NCBI RefSeq assembly: GCF_013282805.1
Contig: NZ_CP054038.1
Coordinates: 3,720,001-3,784,000 of the forward strand
Source of the DNA: Microbacterium hominis
Lineage (GTDB): Bacteria > Actinomycetota > Actinomycetes > Actinomycetales > Microbacteriaceae
DNA length: 64,000 bases
Direction of reading: 5' to 3'
Of the stretch, positions 26,064-36,808 are shown piece by piece; the stretch's first letter is position 1, and the number at the start of each line of letters is the position of its first letter. Under the pieces are notes generated by a model. It searched no databases. It was given only the letters and a program-made list of their open reading frames with translations, and was not told where the DNA came from. Position numbers and translations under genes: made by a program.

Positions 26064-27065
26064 TCAGCCGCGCGCCTTGGCCATCAGGTCGGCGCGCGGG
26101 TTCTCCTTCGGCTCCAGCTCGTGGAAGCGCTCGAGCGCCTCGCGCGCGGCGTCGTCGAGGTGCGCGGGCACGGCCACCTGCACCTCGGCGAGCAGATCGC
26201 CGGTGCCCTTGGCGGTCGTGATGCCCCGGCCCTTGACGCGCAGCACGCGCCCCGAGGGGGTTCCGGGGGCGACGCGCAGCTTCACGTGGTCGCCGGTCAG
26301 CGTCGGCACCTCGATGGTGGCGCCGAGCGCCGCCTCGGTGAAGGTGACCGGCACCGTGACACGCAGGTTCAGCCCGTCGCGCGAGAAGACGGCGTGGGGG
26401 CGCACCGTGACCTGCACGACGATGTCGCCGGCCTCGCCGCCGTCGGGCGAGGGCCGGCCACGGCCGCGCAGGCGGATCTTCTGCCCGTCGGCGACGCCGG
26501 CGGGGATCTTGACCTTGAACGGCCTGCCCTCTTCGCCCTGCAGCGTGATCGTCTCGCCCGCCGCGGCTGTCACGAAGTCGAGCGTCGTGCGCGCGGTGAC
26601 GTCGGCGCCGCGGGTGGGACCGCCGTATCCGCGGTACCCACCCGTCGACTGGCCGAAGCGGCCCGACCCGAAGCCGGCTCCGCCCTGCTGCTGGTTGAAC
26701 ATCGAGAAGATGTCGTCGAAGTCGCCGGCCTGGAATCGTCCGCCGCCGCGCCCGGACTGCCCGAACATGCTGAAGACGTCCTCGAAGCCGCCGGCGCCCT
26801 GACCGCCCGCGGTGAAGCGGGCGCCGCCGGCGCCCATCGCGCGGATCTGGTCGTACTCCTTGCGCTGCTCGGGGTCGCTCAGCACCGAGTACGCCTCGCT
26901 GATCTCCTTGAACTTGGCCTCGGCGGCCGCGTCTCCGGGTTTCGAGTCGGGGTGGTACTCGCGGGCGAGCTTGCGGTAGGTCTTCTTGAGATCGGCGTCG
27001 CTGACGTCCTTGGAGACACCGAGCACCTGGTAGAAGTCCTTGTCGAACCAGTCCTGACTGGCCAT
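26064..27065 (-). CDS. dnaJ: DnaJ-type co-chaperone without zinc finger
   Basis: 333 residues. J-domain at 10-75 with HPD at 38-40 (REYHPDSKPGD), a Gly/Phe-rich linker (about 80-150) with repeated FxxMF, then two beta-barrel C-terminal domains (GRPFKVKIPAGVADGQKIRL and VKLRVAPGTPSGRVLRVKGR). The four CxxCxGxG zinc-finger repeats of type I DnaJ are missing, so it is of the CbpA/type II class. It stimulates DnaK ATPase and hands over clients. Lies 17 nt behind grpE in the dnaK operon. Confidence 0.92.
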   Translation of the reverse strand: MASQDWFDKDFYQVLGVSKDVSDADLKKTYRKLAREYHPDSKPGDAAAEAKFKEISEAYSVLSDPEQRKEYDQIRAMGAGGARFTAGGQGAGGFEDVFSMFGQSGRGGGRFQAGDFDDIFSMFNQQQGGAGFGSGRFGQSTGGYRGYGGPTRGADVTARTTLDFVTAAAGETITLQGEEGRPFKVKIPAGVADGQKIRLRGRGRPSPDGGEAGDIVVQVTVRPHAVFSRDGLNLRVTVPVTFTEAALGATIEVPTLTGDHVKLRVAPGTPSGRVLRVKGRGITTAKGTGDLLAEVQVAVPAHLDDAAREALERFHELEPKENPRADLMAKARG

Positions 27066-27082
27066 GGATGCTCCTTCGCGGC

Positions 27083-27684
27083 CTATTCGGCCGGCACGGC
27101 CACGACGACCTTGGCCGGTCGCAGCTCGACAGAGCCCAGGCGGTAGCCGATCTCGACCACCTCGAGGATCGTCGGCTCGACGGTGCCGGGGGTCGGCGCC
27201 TGGAAGATCGCCTCGTGCTGCTGCGGGTCGAACGCCTCGCCCGCTTCGCCGTAGGTGACCAGGCCGATGCGCTCGGCGACGCCGCGCAGCTTCTCGGCGA
27301 TCGCGGAGAACGGGCTGCCCTCCTGCAGATCGCCGTGCTTCTCGGCGCGGTCGAGGTCGTCGAGCACGGGGAGCAGGCCCTTCGCGACCGAGCCCTTGGC
27401 GCGCTCGATCTCGATGTCGCGCTGCTCCTCGGTGCGGCGGCGGTAGTTGGCGTACTCGGCCTGCAGGCGCTTGAGGTCGTTCAGCAGCGCCGACTCGAGG
27501 TCGGCGAGCACGGCGTCCTCCGCGGCGGCGTCGACGTTCTGCTCGGCGCCGAGGATGTCCTCGACCGTCAGCTCGTCCGCCTCGGCATCCGTCCCGTCCT
27601 GCGGCTCGGGGCCGGAGGACTGCTCCTCCGACCCCTCACCCTCGGGCCGGACCTCGTCGTTCTCGTCGAAGTCCTTGTCGGCCA

Positions 27685-27685
<1 letters not shown>
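27083..27685 (-). CDS. grpE: GrpE nucleotide-exchange factor
   Basis: 200 residues. An acidic N-terminus (residues 1-55) leads to the long coiled coil (LLNDLKRLQAEYANYRRRTE) and the C-terminal beta-wing (PGTVEPTILEVVEIGYRLGS), which pushes ADP out of DnaK. The ATG shares a base with the dnaK stop codon (TAATG), giving coupled translation. Family length and the AEYxNYRRR motif are standard. Confidence 0.95.
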
Positions 27686-29553
<1,868 letters not shown>

Positions 29554-29634
29554 GTGTTCTCTCCTTCGTTCGGGCAGGGGCGAATGCCCCGTGCCCTGGG
29601 GTGTTACTGAGGAAGTCAGGGGTGCGACACGAGA

Positions 29635-29706
29635 TTGAGCCGCAACGACTCAAGGCTAAACCCGACTCCTGAACGTGTCAAATGAAGTTGATAAGAGTCG
29701 ACTCAA
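29635..29706. promoter_or_regulatory. Two HAIR operators upstream of dnaK
   Basis: Site 1: TTGAGC (29635-29640), 7 nt, ACTCAA (29648-29653). Site 2: TTGATA (29688-29693), 7 nt, ACTCAA (29701-29706). Both keep the HAIR spacing; site 2 is degenerate in its left arm. They lie about 80 and 135 nt upstream of the dnaK start. The rest of the 204-nt gap to the next gene shows nothing else clear apart from a GAGTGGATGCCGC half-element near 29717. Confidence 0.85.
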
Positions 29707-29757
29707 CTTCGCCGGAGAGTGGATGCCGCGCCCGCCGCGCCCGTGGTGATCGGCGCG

Positions 29758-32007
29758 TCAGGACGAACAGGTGCGGAAAGCGGCGACGCCCTTGCTCAGC
29801 ACTCCCTCGCCGCCGAGCAGGGTGACCCGCGCCGCCTGCCGCTCGCGGATGCTCTGCAGGGTCCATGCGTTGATGCAGGTGGGGCTCGAGAGGTAGAGCG
29901 GCGCGTCGTATCGACCGGCCAGCGGCGCCCCCGCCAGCGCGTCGGCGAAGCCGGCCCCGCTGGCGAGGAACGCATCGTCGACGTCGGCGAAGATCGCGTC
30001 GTTCACCGCGATCGCGGTGAAGTAGCGGTCCGAGCCCGACAGGCGCTTCACCCGGGAGGTGCCGAGGAGAGCCTTCAGACCGCTCTCGAGCGTGGGGCTG
30101 ACCGCTCCCCTGCCGCCCGCGATGTACACGTCGGTGATGCCGAGCGCGCCGATCGTCGCCGTGGTGGCCGCGGTGAGCCCGCGGGCGCCGTCGACCAGCA
30201 GCACCGGCGCGTCGAGGTGACCGGCGGCAGGACCCGCCGCCAGCGCATCGGGGTAGGTGGCTCCGGTCGCGACGATCGCGTACCGGCTGCCGCCGGCGCC
30301 GAACGCGTCGCGCACGATCGCGTCCGCCGTCTCGTATCGGCTCGCTCCCCCCAGGCGCGACACCCGCGCGTCGGCCGGGATGACCTTCTTCACCGCCGTG
30401 CTCACCGCGCTCCCGACCACCCCGGTGCCGCCGACCAGCACGACCCGCCGGGGCTGGAGACGGCGGAGCTCCTCGAGCACGACCTGGGGGACGCTGGTCT
30501 TCGCCACCGGAAGGATCACACCGCCGCTGCGGATGGCGGCAGGAGCTGCGGCGAGCGCGTCGGGGAAGTCGAAGGCGTTGGTGAGATAGACGACCGGCGC
30601 CCTCTGCCCGGTCGGCACGACCCGCTTCGACGCAGCGACCGCCGTGGCGAACCGGTCGATCCCGGCGACCCGCTTCGATTGGAAGGAGGACCGTGGCAGG
30701 AGCACGTCGGCGAGCACGCGGTCCTGGCCGAGGCCGACGGTGACACGCGTCGCATCCTCGAGCAGACGGGCGCCGCCGAGATAGGACGCGCCGAACTCGG
30801 GCGAGCCGGGGATCCATACCTTGAAGACGTAGGTTCCGGGGGCGAGCGCGGCCCGGAACGCCCCATCGCCGCCGGTCGGCAGGCTGTCGAAGGAGGCATC
30901 GACCGGGGTGAGCGCACCGGAAGACGCCACCCGCCACACCTTCACCTCGGCGCCGCTGAGCGCGATCGTGCTGCCGGTGGCGGTCTTCCCCTTCACGACG
31001 CCGCTCACGCTCGCGCTGTCGTCGACGACGATGTCGACGCCCGACCGCGTCTCGTTCTTGCCGAGCACGATCTCGGGCGCGCTCTGCAGGTCGCCCCCGC
31101 CCCAGAAGGTGGTCACGCCGTCGTTGAAGAACGCCAGCTTGTACCGACCCGCGCCCAGGCCGTCGATGAGGTAGGAGCTGCGCGAGGTGCCGCCGGCGGG
31201 CCAATCGATCCGCAGCCAGCGCGCCTGGGTGGTGGACCACTTGTAGACATCGATATGGCCGGAGCCCCAGGGCACGATGCCCGACGCCGTGCGGATCGCC
31301 CACGTGCCCGAGATCGAGGCGCGCGCGGCCGTGAGGGCGATGTCCTGGGTCGTGTCCGACGCGACGACGACGCCGGCCACCGTCTTGGTCGCGTGTGCGC
31401 CCGTGCTGTCCGTGGCCGTGACGGTGTAGGTGCCGGCCGGCACGCGGAGCACGTACCTCTCCGAGAGGCGCAGCGAGGTCGTGGGAAAGCGGATCCAGGA
31501 GTCGAGTTCGGCGTCGCCGGTGCTCGCCCGCACAGTGATGTTCGTGCCGCCGACGACGTAGTCCGTCTGCCGCCCCGTCACGATGCCCGACAGGGCGACG
31601 GTGGAGGACAACCGCGCCTCCAGATCGACCACGCCGCCGTCCTCGAGGGTGATGAACGCACGCTCCGCAGCGCGGCGGGTGTCGCCCCACCACTCGCCGA
31701 CGATCCAGGAGGAGAGCGGCTCGAACTTCACGGCGTAGCGGCCCGCCGGCACGTCGGGGATCGCGAACTGGCCGTTCGCCCCGGAGGCGATGTCGAAGAC
31801 GACGGCCGGCGTCGTCAGCTCGTCGTCGGCGAACAGCGAGATGCGGACGTTCGACTCCTCGCGCACCAGCAGCCCGCCGAGCTCATCGAGCAGCACACCG
31901 CGCACGATGCCCGTGGCCTCCTCGGCGTGGGCGGGCGCGGCAAGCCCCAAAACGAGCGGGATCACGCCGACCATGGCGGCGACGGAGCGGAGCAGGGCGC
32001 GCGGCAT
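29758..32007 (-). CDS. Secreted surface protein with three CWB2 repeats
   Basis: About 749 residues. A signal peptide (MPRALLRSVAAMVG..., cleavage after PAHA) is followed by several carboxypeptidase-regulatory/Ig-like beta modules (about 35-440) with recurrent GxYxV-type strands, then three cell-wall-binding type 2 repeats near 455-545, 550-645 and 650-745. Their marks are RFATAVAAS, SRYETADAIV and DRYFTAIAV, with FPDALAAAP and VVLVGG. CWB2 repeats hold proteins to wall polymers. No enzymatic domain was recognised. The start is uncertain: in-frame ATGs lie at this position and 12 codons upstream, neither with a strong ribosome site. Confidence 0.82.
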   Translation of the reverse strand: MPRALLRSVAAMVGVIPLVLGLAAPAHAEEATGIVRGVLLDELGGLLVREESNVRISLFADDELTTPAVVFDIASGANGQFAIPDVPAGRYAVKFEPLSSWIVGEWWGDTRRAAERAFITLEDGGVVDLEARLSSTVALSGIVTGRQTDYVVGGTNITVRASTGDAELDSWIRFPTTSLRLSERYVLRVPAGTYTVTATDSTGAHATKTVAGVVVASDTTQDIALTAARASISGTWAIRTASGIVPWGSGHIDVYKWSTTQARWLRIDWPAGGTSRSSYLIDGLGAGRYKLAFFNDGVTTFWGGGDLQSAPEIVLGKNETRSGVDIVVDDSASVSGVVKGKTATGSTIALSGAEVKVWRVASSGALTPVDASFDSLPTGGDGAFRAALAPGTYVFKVWIPGSPEFGASYLGGARLLEDATRVTVGLGQDRVLADVLLPRSSFQSKRVAGIDRFATAVAASKRVVPTGQRAPVVYLTNAFDFPDALAAAPAAIRSGGVILPVAKTSVPQVVLEELRRLQPRRVVLVGGTGVVGSAVSTAVKKVIPADARVSRLGGASRYETADAIVRDAFGAGGSRYAIVATGATYPDALAAGPAAGHLDAPVLLVDGARGLTAATTATIGALGITDVYIAGGRGAVSPTLESGLKALLGTSRVKRLSGSDRYFTAIAVNDAIFADVDDAFLASGAGFADALAGAPLAGRYDAPLYLSSPTCINAWTLQSIRERQAARVTLLGGEGVLSKGVAAFRTCSS

Positions 32008-32105
32008 CGGGCTCGCTTTCGGGTGCAGCCGGGGGGACGGCATCGCGCGCGGCGATACGCGCGACACGGGGAGGCTAACACCCCGTGGCGACCGCGCCGG
32101 GCGGC

Positions 32106-32678
32106 TCAGATCGCGTGCGCGAGCGTCTGCAGCAGGATCACCGTGCCGCCGAGGGCGACGAGGATGCCGAGCGCCACCAGCTGCTTCCACCACACCAGCC
32201 GCGCCCGGCGCACCGCGAGCCACCCGATGACCGCGAGGGTGACGAGGTAGACGTACGCCGACGCGCGGAGTGCGGCATCCAATCGGATGATCTCCATCCA
32301 GCCGAGCGCGATGAGGACCGCCGGCACGAGGAGGGTGCTGAGCGCCCCGGCGGCGATGCGCCCCAGCACGCTGAACGCGCGCCGGCGGGGGAACTCACGG
32401 TGCACTGCGAGCAGGGCGATGACATCCGACGCGAAGCCCGCGGCGGTCACGCCGATCACCCCGAGCACGAGCGCGAAGAACGCGTGGGCGCCGGCCGCGT
32501 GTCCCTCGGAGGCCACCACCAGCACGATCGCGAGGCCCGTGAAGGTCGCGTAGACGCGCTCCTTGAAGTAGGCGACGAAAGCCTCGCGCTCCCGGTCGGG
32601 CGGAAGATCGGCGAACCGGCCGCCCCCGATGGGGACGCGCTGTTCGCCCTGCTGCCCGGCTGGAACGTCCATGAGCAT
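32106..32678 (-). CDS. Four-to-five-helix membrane protein, unknown
   Basis: 190 residues. A charged N-terminal stretch (RFADLPPDREREAFVAYFKE) precedes helices at about 45-65, 70-92, 105-125, 135-155 and 165-188. The arrangement suggests an integral membrane protein with a cytoplasmic N-terminus. No family recognised. Two in-frame ATGs lie two codons apart; GGGG immediately precedes the first. Tail-to-head with the surface-protein gene, same strand. Confidence 0.65.
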   Translation of the reverse strand: MLMDVPAGQQGEQRVPIGGGRFADLPPDREREAFVAYFKERVYATFTGLAIVLVVASEGHAAGAHAFFALVLGVIGVTAAGFASDVIALLAVHREFPRRRAFSVLGRIAAGALSTLLVPAVLIALGWMEIIRLDAALRASAYVYLVTLAVIGWLAVRRARLVWWKQLVALGILVALGGTVILLQTLAHAI

Positions 32679-32732
32679 CCCCCGATCGCGCTGACCTTGA
32701 CCGTGAGGGTAGTCCGCCGCGGGCCGTCGTCT

Positions 32733-33935
32733 CTAGGCCGTCGCCGCACGCTGGCGACGGCGGCGATCGGCTTGCACGCGCTTGGTCCACGCCGAGAACC
32801 AGGGGGCGTCGGGCAGACGGGCCAGCAGCGGCCCCGCGATGATCGTGATGAGCACGTACGCCGTCGCGAGCGCCGCGAGCGATCGGTCGAGGCCGGCGGC
32901 GACCGCGAGGCCCGCGATCACGATCGAGAACTCGCCGCGCGGCATGAGCGCGAAGCCGGCGCGCCAGCGCCCCGCCTCGCCGATGCCCGCGCGCCGCGCC
33001 GCGTAATAGCCGGTCAGCAGCTTCGTGGCCATCGTCACCACGGCGAGCGCGACCGCGGGCCCGAGCATCGGGAGGAGGTCGGCGGGGTCGGTCGACAGGC
33101 CGAAGAAGAGGAAGAACACCGAGGCGAAGAGGTCGCGCAGCGGAGTGAGCAGGCGCTGGGCGTGATGGGCGACCGGGCCGGAGATGGCGATGCCCACGAG
33201 GAACGCCCCCACCGCCGACGACACGCTCGCCTGCGCCGCGATTCCCGCGACGAGCATCGTGAGCCCCAGCACCGACAGCAACAGGATCTCGGCGCTGCGC
33301 GACCACACCAGGCGGGAGACGACGTGGCCGTGGCGGAACGCGATCCACAGGATCACGATCACCGCGGCGGCGGCCACGATGACGGTGATCGCCCCGGTGG
33401 CGAAGCCCAGGTCCATGAGCACGGCGGTCAGCAGCGGCAGATAGAACGCCATCGCGAGGTCTTCGATGACGAGGATCGACAGCACCACGGGCGTCTCGCG
33501 GTTGGAGATGCGGCCGAGGTCGTGCAGCATCTTCGCGATCACGCCCGAGCTCGAGATCCAGGTGATGCCGGCGAGCGCGATCGCCGCGACCGGCCCCCAC
33601 CCGAGCATCAGCGCCAGCAGCGCCCCCGGGGTCGCGTTGAGCAGCATGTCGATCACGCCCGCGGTGCGGGAGCCCTTGAGGTTGCCGAGCAGCTCCTGCG
33701 CCGTGTACTCGAGGCCGAGCATCAGCAGGAGCAGGATCACGCCGATCTCGGCGCCGATCTCGATGAACTCCTCCCCCGATTCCAGGGGCAGCAGCCCGCC
33801 CTCGCCGAACGCGAGGCCGCCCAGCAGGATCAGCGGGATCGGCGAGATGCCCAGGCGCGAGGCGAGCCGCCCGAGAAGCGCGATGCCCAGCAGAAGCGCG
33901 CCGATCTCGATGAGGACGAGCGCGCCGTGTTCCAT
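32733..33935 (-). CDS. CPA2 monovalent cation/proton antiporter (KhtU-like)
   Basis: 400 residues with 12-13 membrane helices of the Kef/NhaP CPA2 fold: ALVLIEIGALLLGIALLGRL at the start, GEGGLLPLESGEEFIEIGAE, the discontinuous-helix SSSGVIAKMLHDL and IEDLAMAFYLPLLTAVLM with the transport Glu-Asp. No cytosolic RCK/TrkA-N domain is fused; instead the regulatory subunit is the separate gene 7 nt upstream. Exports K+ (or Na+) in exchange for H+. Confidence 0.88.
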   Translation of the reverse strand: MEHGALVLIEIGALLLGIALLGRLASRLGISPIPLILLGGLAFGEGGLLPLESGEEFIEIGAEIGVILLLLMLGLEYTAQELLGNLKGSRTAGVIDMLLNATPGALLALMLGWGPVAAIALAGITWISSSGVIAKMLHDLGRISNRETPVVLSILVIEDLAMAFYLPLLTAVLMDLGFATGAITVIVAAAAVIVILWIAFRHGHVVSRLVWSRSAEILLLSVLGLTMLVAGIAAQASVSSAVGAFLVGIAISGPVAHHAQRLLTPLRDLFASVFFLFFGLSTDPADLLPMLGPAVALAVVTMATKLLTGYYAARRAGIGEAGRWRAGFALMPRGEFSIVIAGLAVAAGLDRSLAALATAYVLITIIAGPLLARLPDAPWFSAWTKRVQADRRRRQRAATA

Positions 33936-33942
33936 GATCCCG

Positions 33943-34431
33943 TCAGGCTCCGTCGACGATGTCGGCCAGTTTCTCCAGGCCCTCGCTCGTTCCGACGCAG
34001 ACGAGGGTGTCGCCGACGTGCAGGAGGTCGTCCGGCCCCGGCGCGGGGATCACCCCGCCGTCGCGCACGATCGCCACGATCGAGCAGCGCGTGCGGGTGC
34101 GGGCGCGGGTCGCACCGAGCGGGCGGTTGGCGTAGGGGGTGTCGGCGCGCAGCGTGATCTGCTTGGTCGACAGCCCGTCGACCTGCTCTCGCAGGCCCGC
34201 GAGCTGGGTGAGGATCACCGATCCGCCCAGCACCTCCGACAGCGCCGTCGCCTCCTCGTCGGTGAGCGCGACGGTCTCCACCGCGCGGTCGGGGTCGTCC
34301 TCGTCGGCGATGGCGAGCTCGCGGCCCCCGTCGCGGAAGGTGACGACCGACAGCCGTCGCCCCGCCTCGGTCTCCAGATCGTGGCGGGTGCCGATGCCCG
34401 GCAGGTCCGCGCGTTCCACATGAACGGACAT
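33943..34431 (-). CDS. KhtT-like RCK_C regulatory subunit
   Basis: 162 residues. Residues 1-75 form the KhtT N-domain (VERADLPGIGTRHDLETEAG), and 80-160 an RCK_C/TrkA-C fold (GLSTKQITLRADTPYANRPL; DDLLHVGDTLVCVGTSEGLE). In Bacillus KhtT binds c-di-AMP and gates KhtU; the same role here is inferred. CAAGAT lies 6 nt before the ATG. First gene of the two-gene antiporter operon. Confidence 0.85.
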   Translation of the reverse strand: MSVHVERADLPGIGTRHDLETEAGRRLSVVTFRDGGRELAIADEDDPDRAVETVALTDEEATALSEVLGGSVILTQLAGLREQVDGLSTKQITLRADTPYANRPLGATRARTRTRCSIVAIVRDGGVIPAPGPDDLLHVGDTLVCVGTSEGLEKLADIVDGA

Positions 34432-34592
34432 GCGCCCATCTTGGCATCCCGCCCGCGCCGGCAGGGGCCGAGTGGATGCCGCACCCGCCGCGATCGCGTC
34501 CGGGACGATCCGCAGGGCGTAGCCTGGCCACGCGTCGCGACGAGGCGGCGCGCACCGTCGGCGCCACGCGCCGTTCACCGAAGGGTCCTAGC

Positions 34593-35954
34593 GTGCCGGA
34601 CATGAGTTCGCCCGAGTTCTCCCCCGTGACACCCACCGACGCGATGGCCGCGGCCGTCGACGCCCACGGCCCCGCGCGCACGAGTCGGCGCGCGGTCGTG
34701 GCCTGGGGCCTCTGGGACTGGGGCTCGGCGGCGTTCAACGCGGTCGTGACGACGTTCGTGTTCACCGTGTACCTCACCAGCTCGAGCTTCGGCGAGGCGG
34801 GCACGGTCGAGGCGCAGCTCGGCTGGGCACTGGCGGGTGCGGGCCTTCTCATCGCCCTGCTCGCACCGGTGACGGGCCAGCGCTCCGACACCTCGGGGCG
34901 CCGCAAGCTGTGGCTCGCCGTCAACACCTACATCGTGGTGGCCATCACCGCCGCGATGTTCTTCGTGCAGCCCGACCCCTCGTTCCTGTGGCTGGGCCTG
35001 CTGCTGGTGGCCGCCGGAAACGTGTTCTTCGAGTTCGCGGGCGTCAACTACAACGCGATGCTCTCGCAGGTGTCGACCCCGCGCTCGATCGGCCGTGTGA
35101 GCGGGTTCGGCTGGGGCATGGGCTATGTGGGCGGCATCGTGCTGCTGCTCATCGTGTACTTCGGCTTCATCCAGCCCGAGGTCGGCTGGTTCGGCATCAC
35201 CGGCGAGGGCGGCATGGACATCCGGGTGACGGTGCTCGTCTCCGCGCTGTGGTTCGGGCTGTTCGCCCTGCCGGTGCTGCTGGTGGTGCCCGAGTACCGC
35301 GGGGTGGGCGTACGCCGCGAGCGCATCGGCTTCTTCGCCTCGTACGGCCGGCTCGGGCGCGACATCGCCCGGCTGTGGCGGGAGAGCCGGCACACCGTGT
35401 GGTTCCTGCTCGCCAGCGCCGTCTTCCGCGACGGCCTCGCGGGCGTGTTCACCTTCGGCGGCGTGCTGGCGGCATCCGTCTTCGGGTTCTCCGCGGGAGA
35501 GGTCATCATCTTCGCGATCGCCGCCAACGTCGTGGCCGGAGTCTCCACGATCGCGGTCGGCGCGCTCGATGACCGGCTCGGCGCGAAGCCCGTCATCGTC
35601 GCCGCGCTGATCGGTCTGGTCGTGTCGGGTCTGCTCGTCTTCTTCCTCGCCGACGGCGGCCAGATCGTGTTCTGGACGGCGGGGCTCGCGCTGTGCCTGT
35701 TCGTGGGGCCGGCCCAGTCGGCATCCCGCACGTTCCTGGCCCGCATCATCCCGCCCGGACGCGAGGGCGAGGTGTTCGGCCTGTACGCCACCACCGGCCG
35801 CGCGGTCTCGTTCCTGGCCCCCACGATGTTCGCGCTGTTCGTCGCGCTCTCGGGTCAGGCCGTGTACGGCATCCTCGGCATCGTGATCGTGCTGCTGGCG
35901 GGGCTGCTGCTCCTGCTGCCGGTGCGGGCGTCGCAGCCTCCGCTCGCCGACTGA
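34593..35954 (+). CDS. MFS transporter, UMF1 (Atg22-like) family
   Basis: 453 residues, twelve helices. The start region RRAVVAWGLWDWGSAAFNAVV and GRVSGFGWGMGYVGGIVLLL are typical of the UMF1/Atg22 group, often nucleoside, amino-acid or unknown solute carriers. AAGGG lies 7 nt before a GTG, so that start is preferred over the ATG three codons later. No clear partner gene; flanked by the antiporter operon and a small membrane protein. Confidence 0.82.
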   Translation: MPDMSSPEFSPVTPTDAMAAAVDAHGPARTSRRAVVAWGLWDWGSAAFNAVVTTFVFTVYLTSSSFGEAGTVEAQLGWALAGAGLLIALLAPVTGQRSDTSGRRKLWLAVNTYIVVAITAAMFFVQPDPSFLWLGLLLVAAGNVFFEFAGVNYNAMLSQVSTPRSIGRVSGFGWGMGYVGGIVLLLIVYFGFIQPEVGWFGITGEGGMDIRVTVLVSALWFGLFALPVLLVVPEYRGVGVRRERIGFFASYGRLGRDIARLWRESRHTVWFLLASAVFRDGLAGVFTFGGVLAASVFGFSAGEVIIFAIAANVVAGVSTIAVGALDDRLGAKPVIVAALIGLVVSGLLVFFLADGGQIVFWTAGLALCLFVGPAQSASRTFLARIIPPGREGEVFGLYATTGRAVSFLAPTMFALFVALSGQAVYGILGIVIVLLAGLLLLLPVRASQPPLAD

Positions 35955-36052
35955 GGGGCTGTGGATGCCGCACCGCGGCGCCCCGCCGATCGGCTAGCCT
36001 TCTGCCAGGCGCCCCCCCGACGCCCGCCCCCTCCTGCAGAAGGTCCCCGCAC

Positions 36053-36610
36053 GTGACGACCCCTTTGATCGAGCGACGTCGCGTGGCACGCCACCGACGC
36101 GCCCTGGGCTATTGGGCGGTCGGCATCGGCTGGTACCTGTCGATGTGGATGGGCGCGCAGTTGGTGCCGCAGGAATGGCTGCATTTCCTCGCGCTGTTCG
36201 GGCACCTCGCCGCCGTCATCATCGGGCTGGGCGCCGCCGTGCTGCTCGAGGTGAAGGGCCTCCTGTGGGCCATGGGCCGGCGCACCCTCGGCGAGTTCAT
36301 GCGCACCGAGCGCACCGTCACGCGACTTGCCTGGCTGGGCATCGCGGGGCTGTTCGCCACCGGCGCGTTCCTGGAGCCGTCGCTCGGCGAGCCCCTCACC
36401 GCCCTGAAGATGGCGGCCGTGCTCGTGGCGGGCCTCAACGGCGTCGCCATGACCCGCATCACCGGCGAGCTCCATCGTCTGCCGGGAACCGTCGCGTTCG
36501 GCCGCCTTCCCCTGCGGCTGCGCCTGTCGAGCCTTTCGAGCGCGGTCGTCTCGCAGATCGCGTGGTGGACCGCCGTCATCATCGGGATGCTGAACACCGC
36601 CACCTCCTGA
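36053..36610 (+). CDS. Four-helix membrane protein, unknown
   Basis: 185 residues. Helices near 18-35, 45-65 (ALFGHLAAVIIGLGAAVLLEVK), 85-105, 115-135 and 160-180, with His and Glu in the second pair (LHFLALFGHLAAVI, VLLEVKGLLWAMG). The His-containing helices recall heme-binding membrane proteins, but no full motif can be shown. AGAAGG is 8-10 nt before the GTG start. Function unknown. Confidence 0.65.
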   Translation: MTTPLIERRRVARHRRALGYWAVGIGWYLSMWMGAQLVPQEWLHFLALFGHLAAVIIGLGAAVLLEVKGLLWAMGRRTLGEFMRTERTVTRLAWLGIAGLFATGAFLEPSLGEPLTALKMAAVLVAGLNGVAMTRITGELHRLPGTVAFGRLPLRLRLSSLSSAVVSQIAWWTAVIIGMLNTATS

Positions 36611-36808
36611 GCTTCGAGAAGACTGAGAACCCCCGGTCAAACGGCCTCTGGGGTCGCGCCGTCGCGCCCGCGCCCGTTAGGCTCGGGGTCGTCGGAACCC
36701 GACCGGCAGCGATACCCCCCAGAGGACCAGCCTCGTACCGAGCCTTCCGTCGCGCTCCTGCGCACTCGACGTGCACACGTACGCGGCGCACGGAGAGGCC
36801 CGTCCCCC

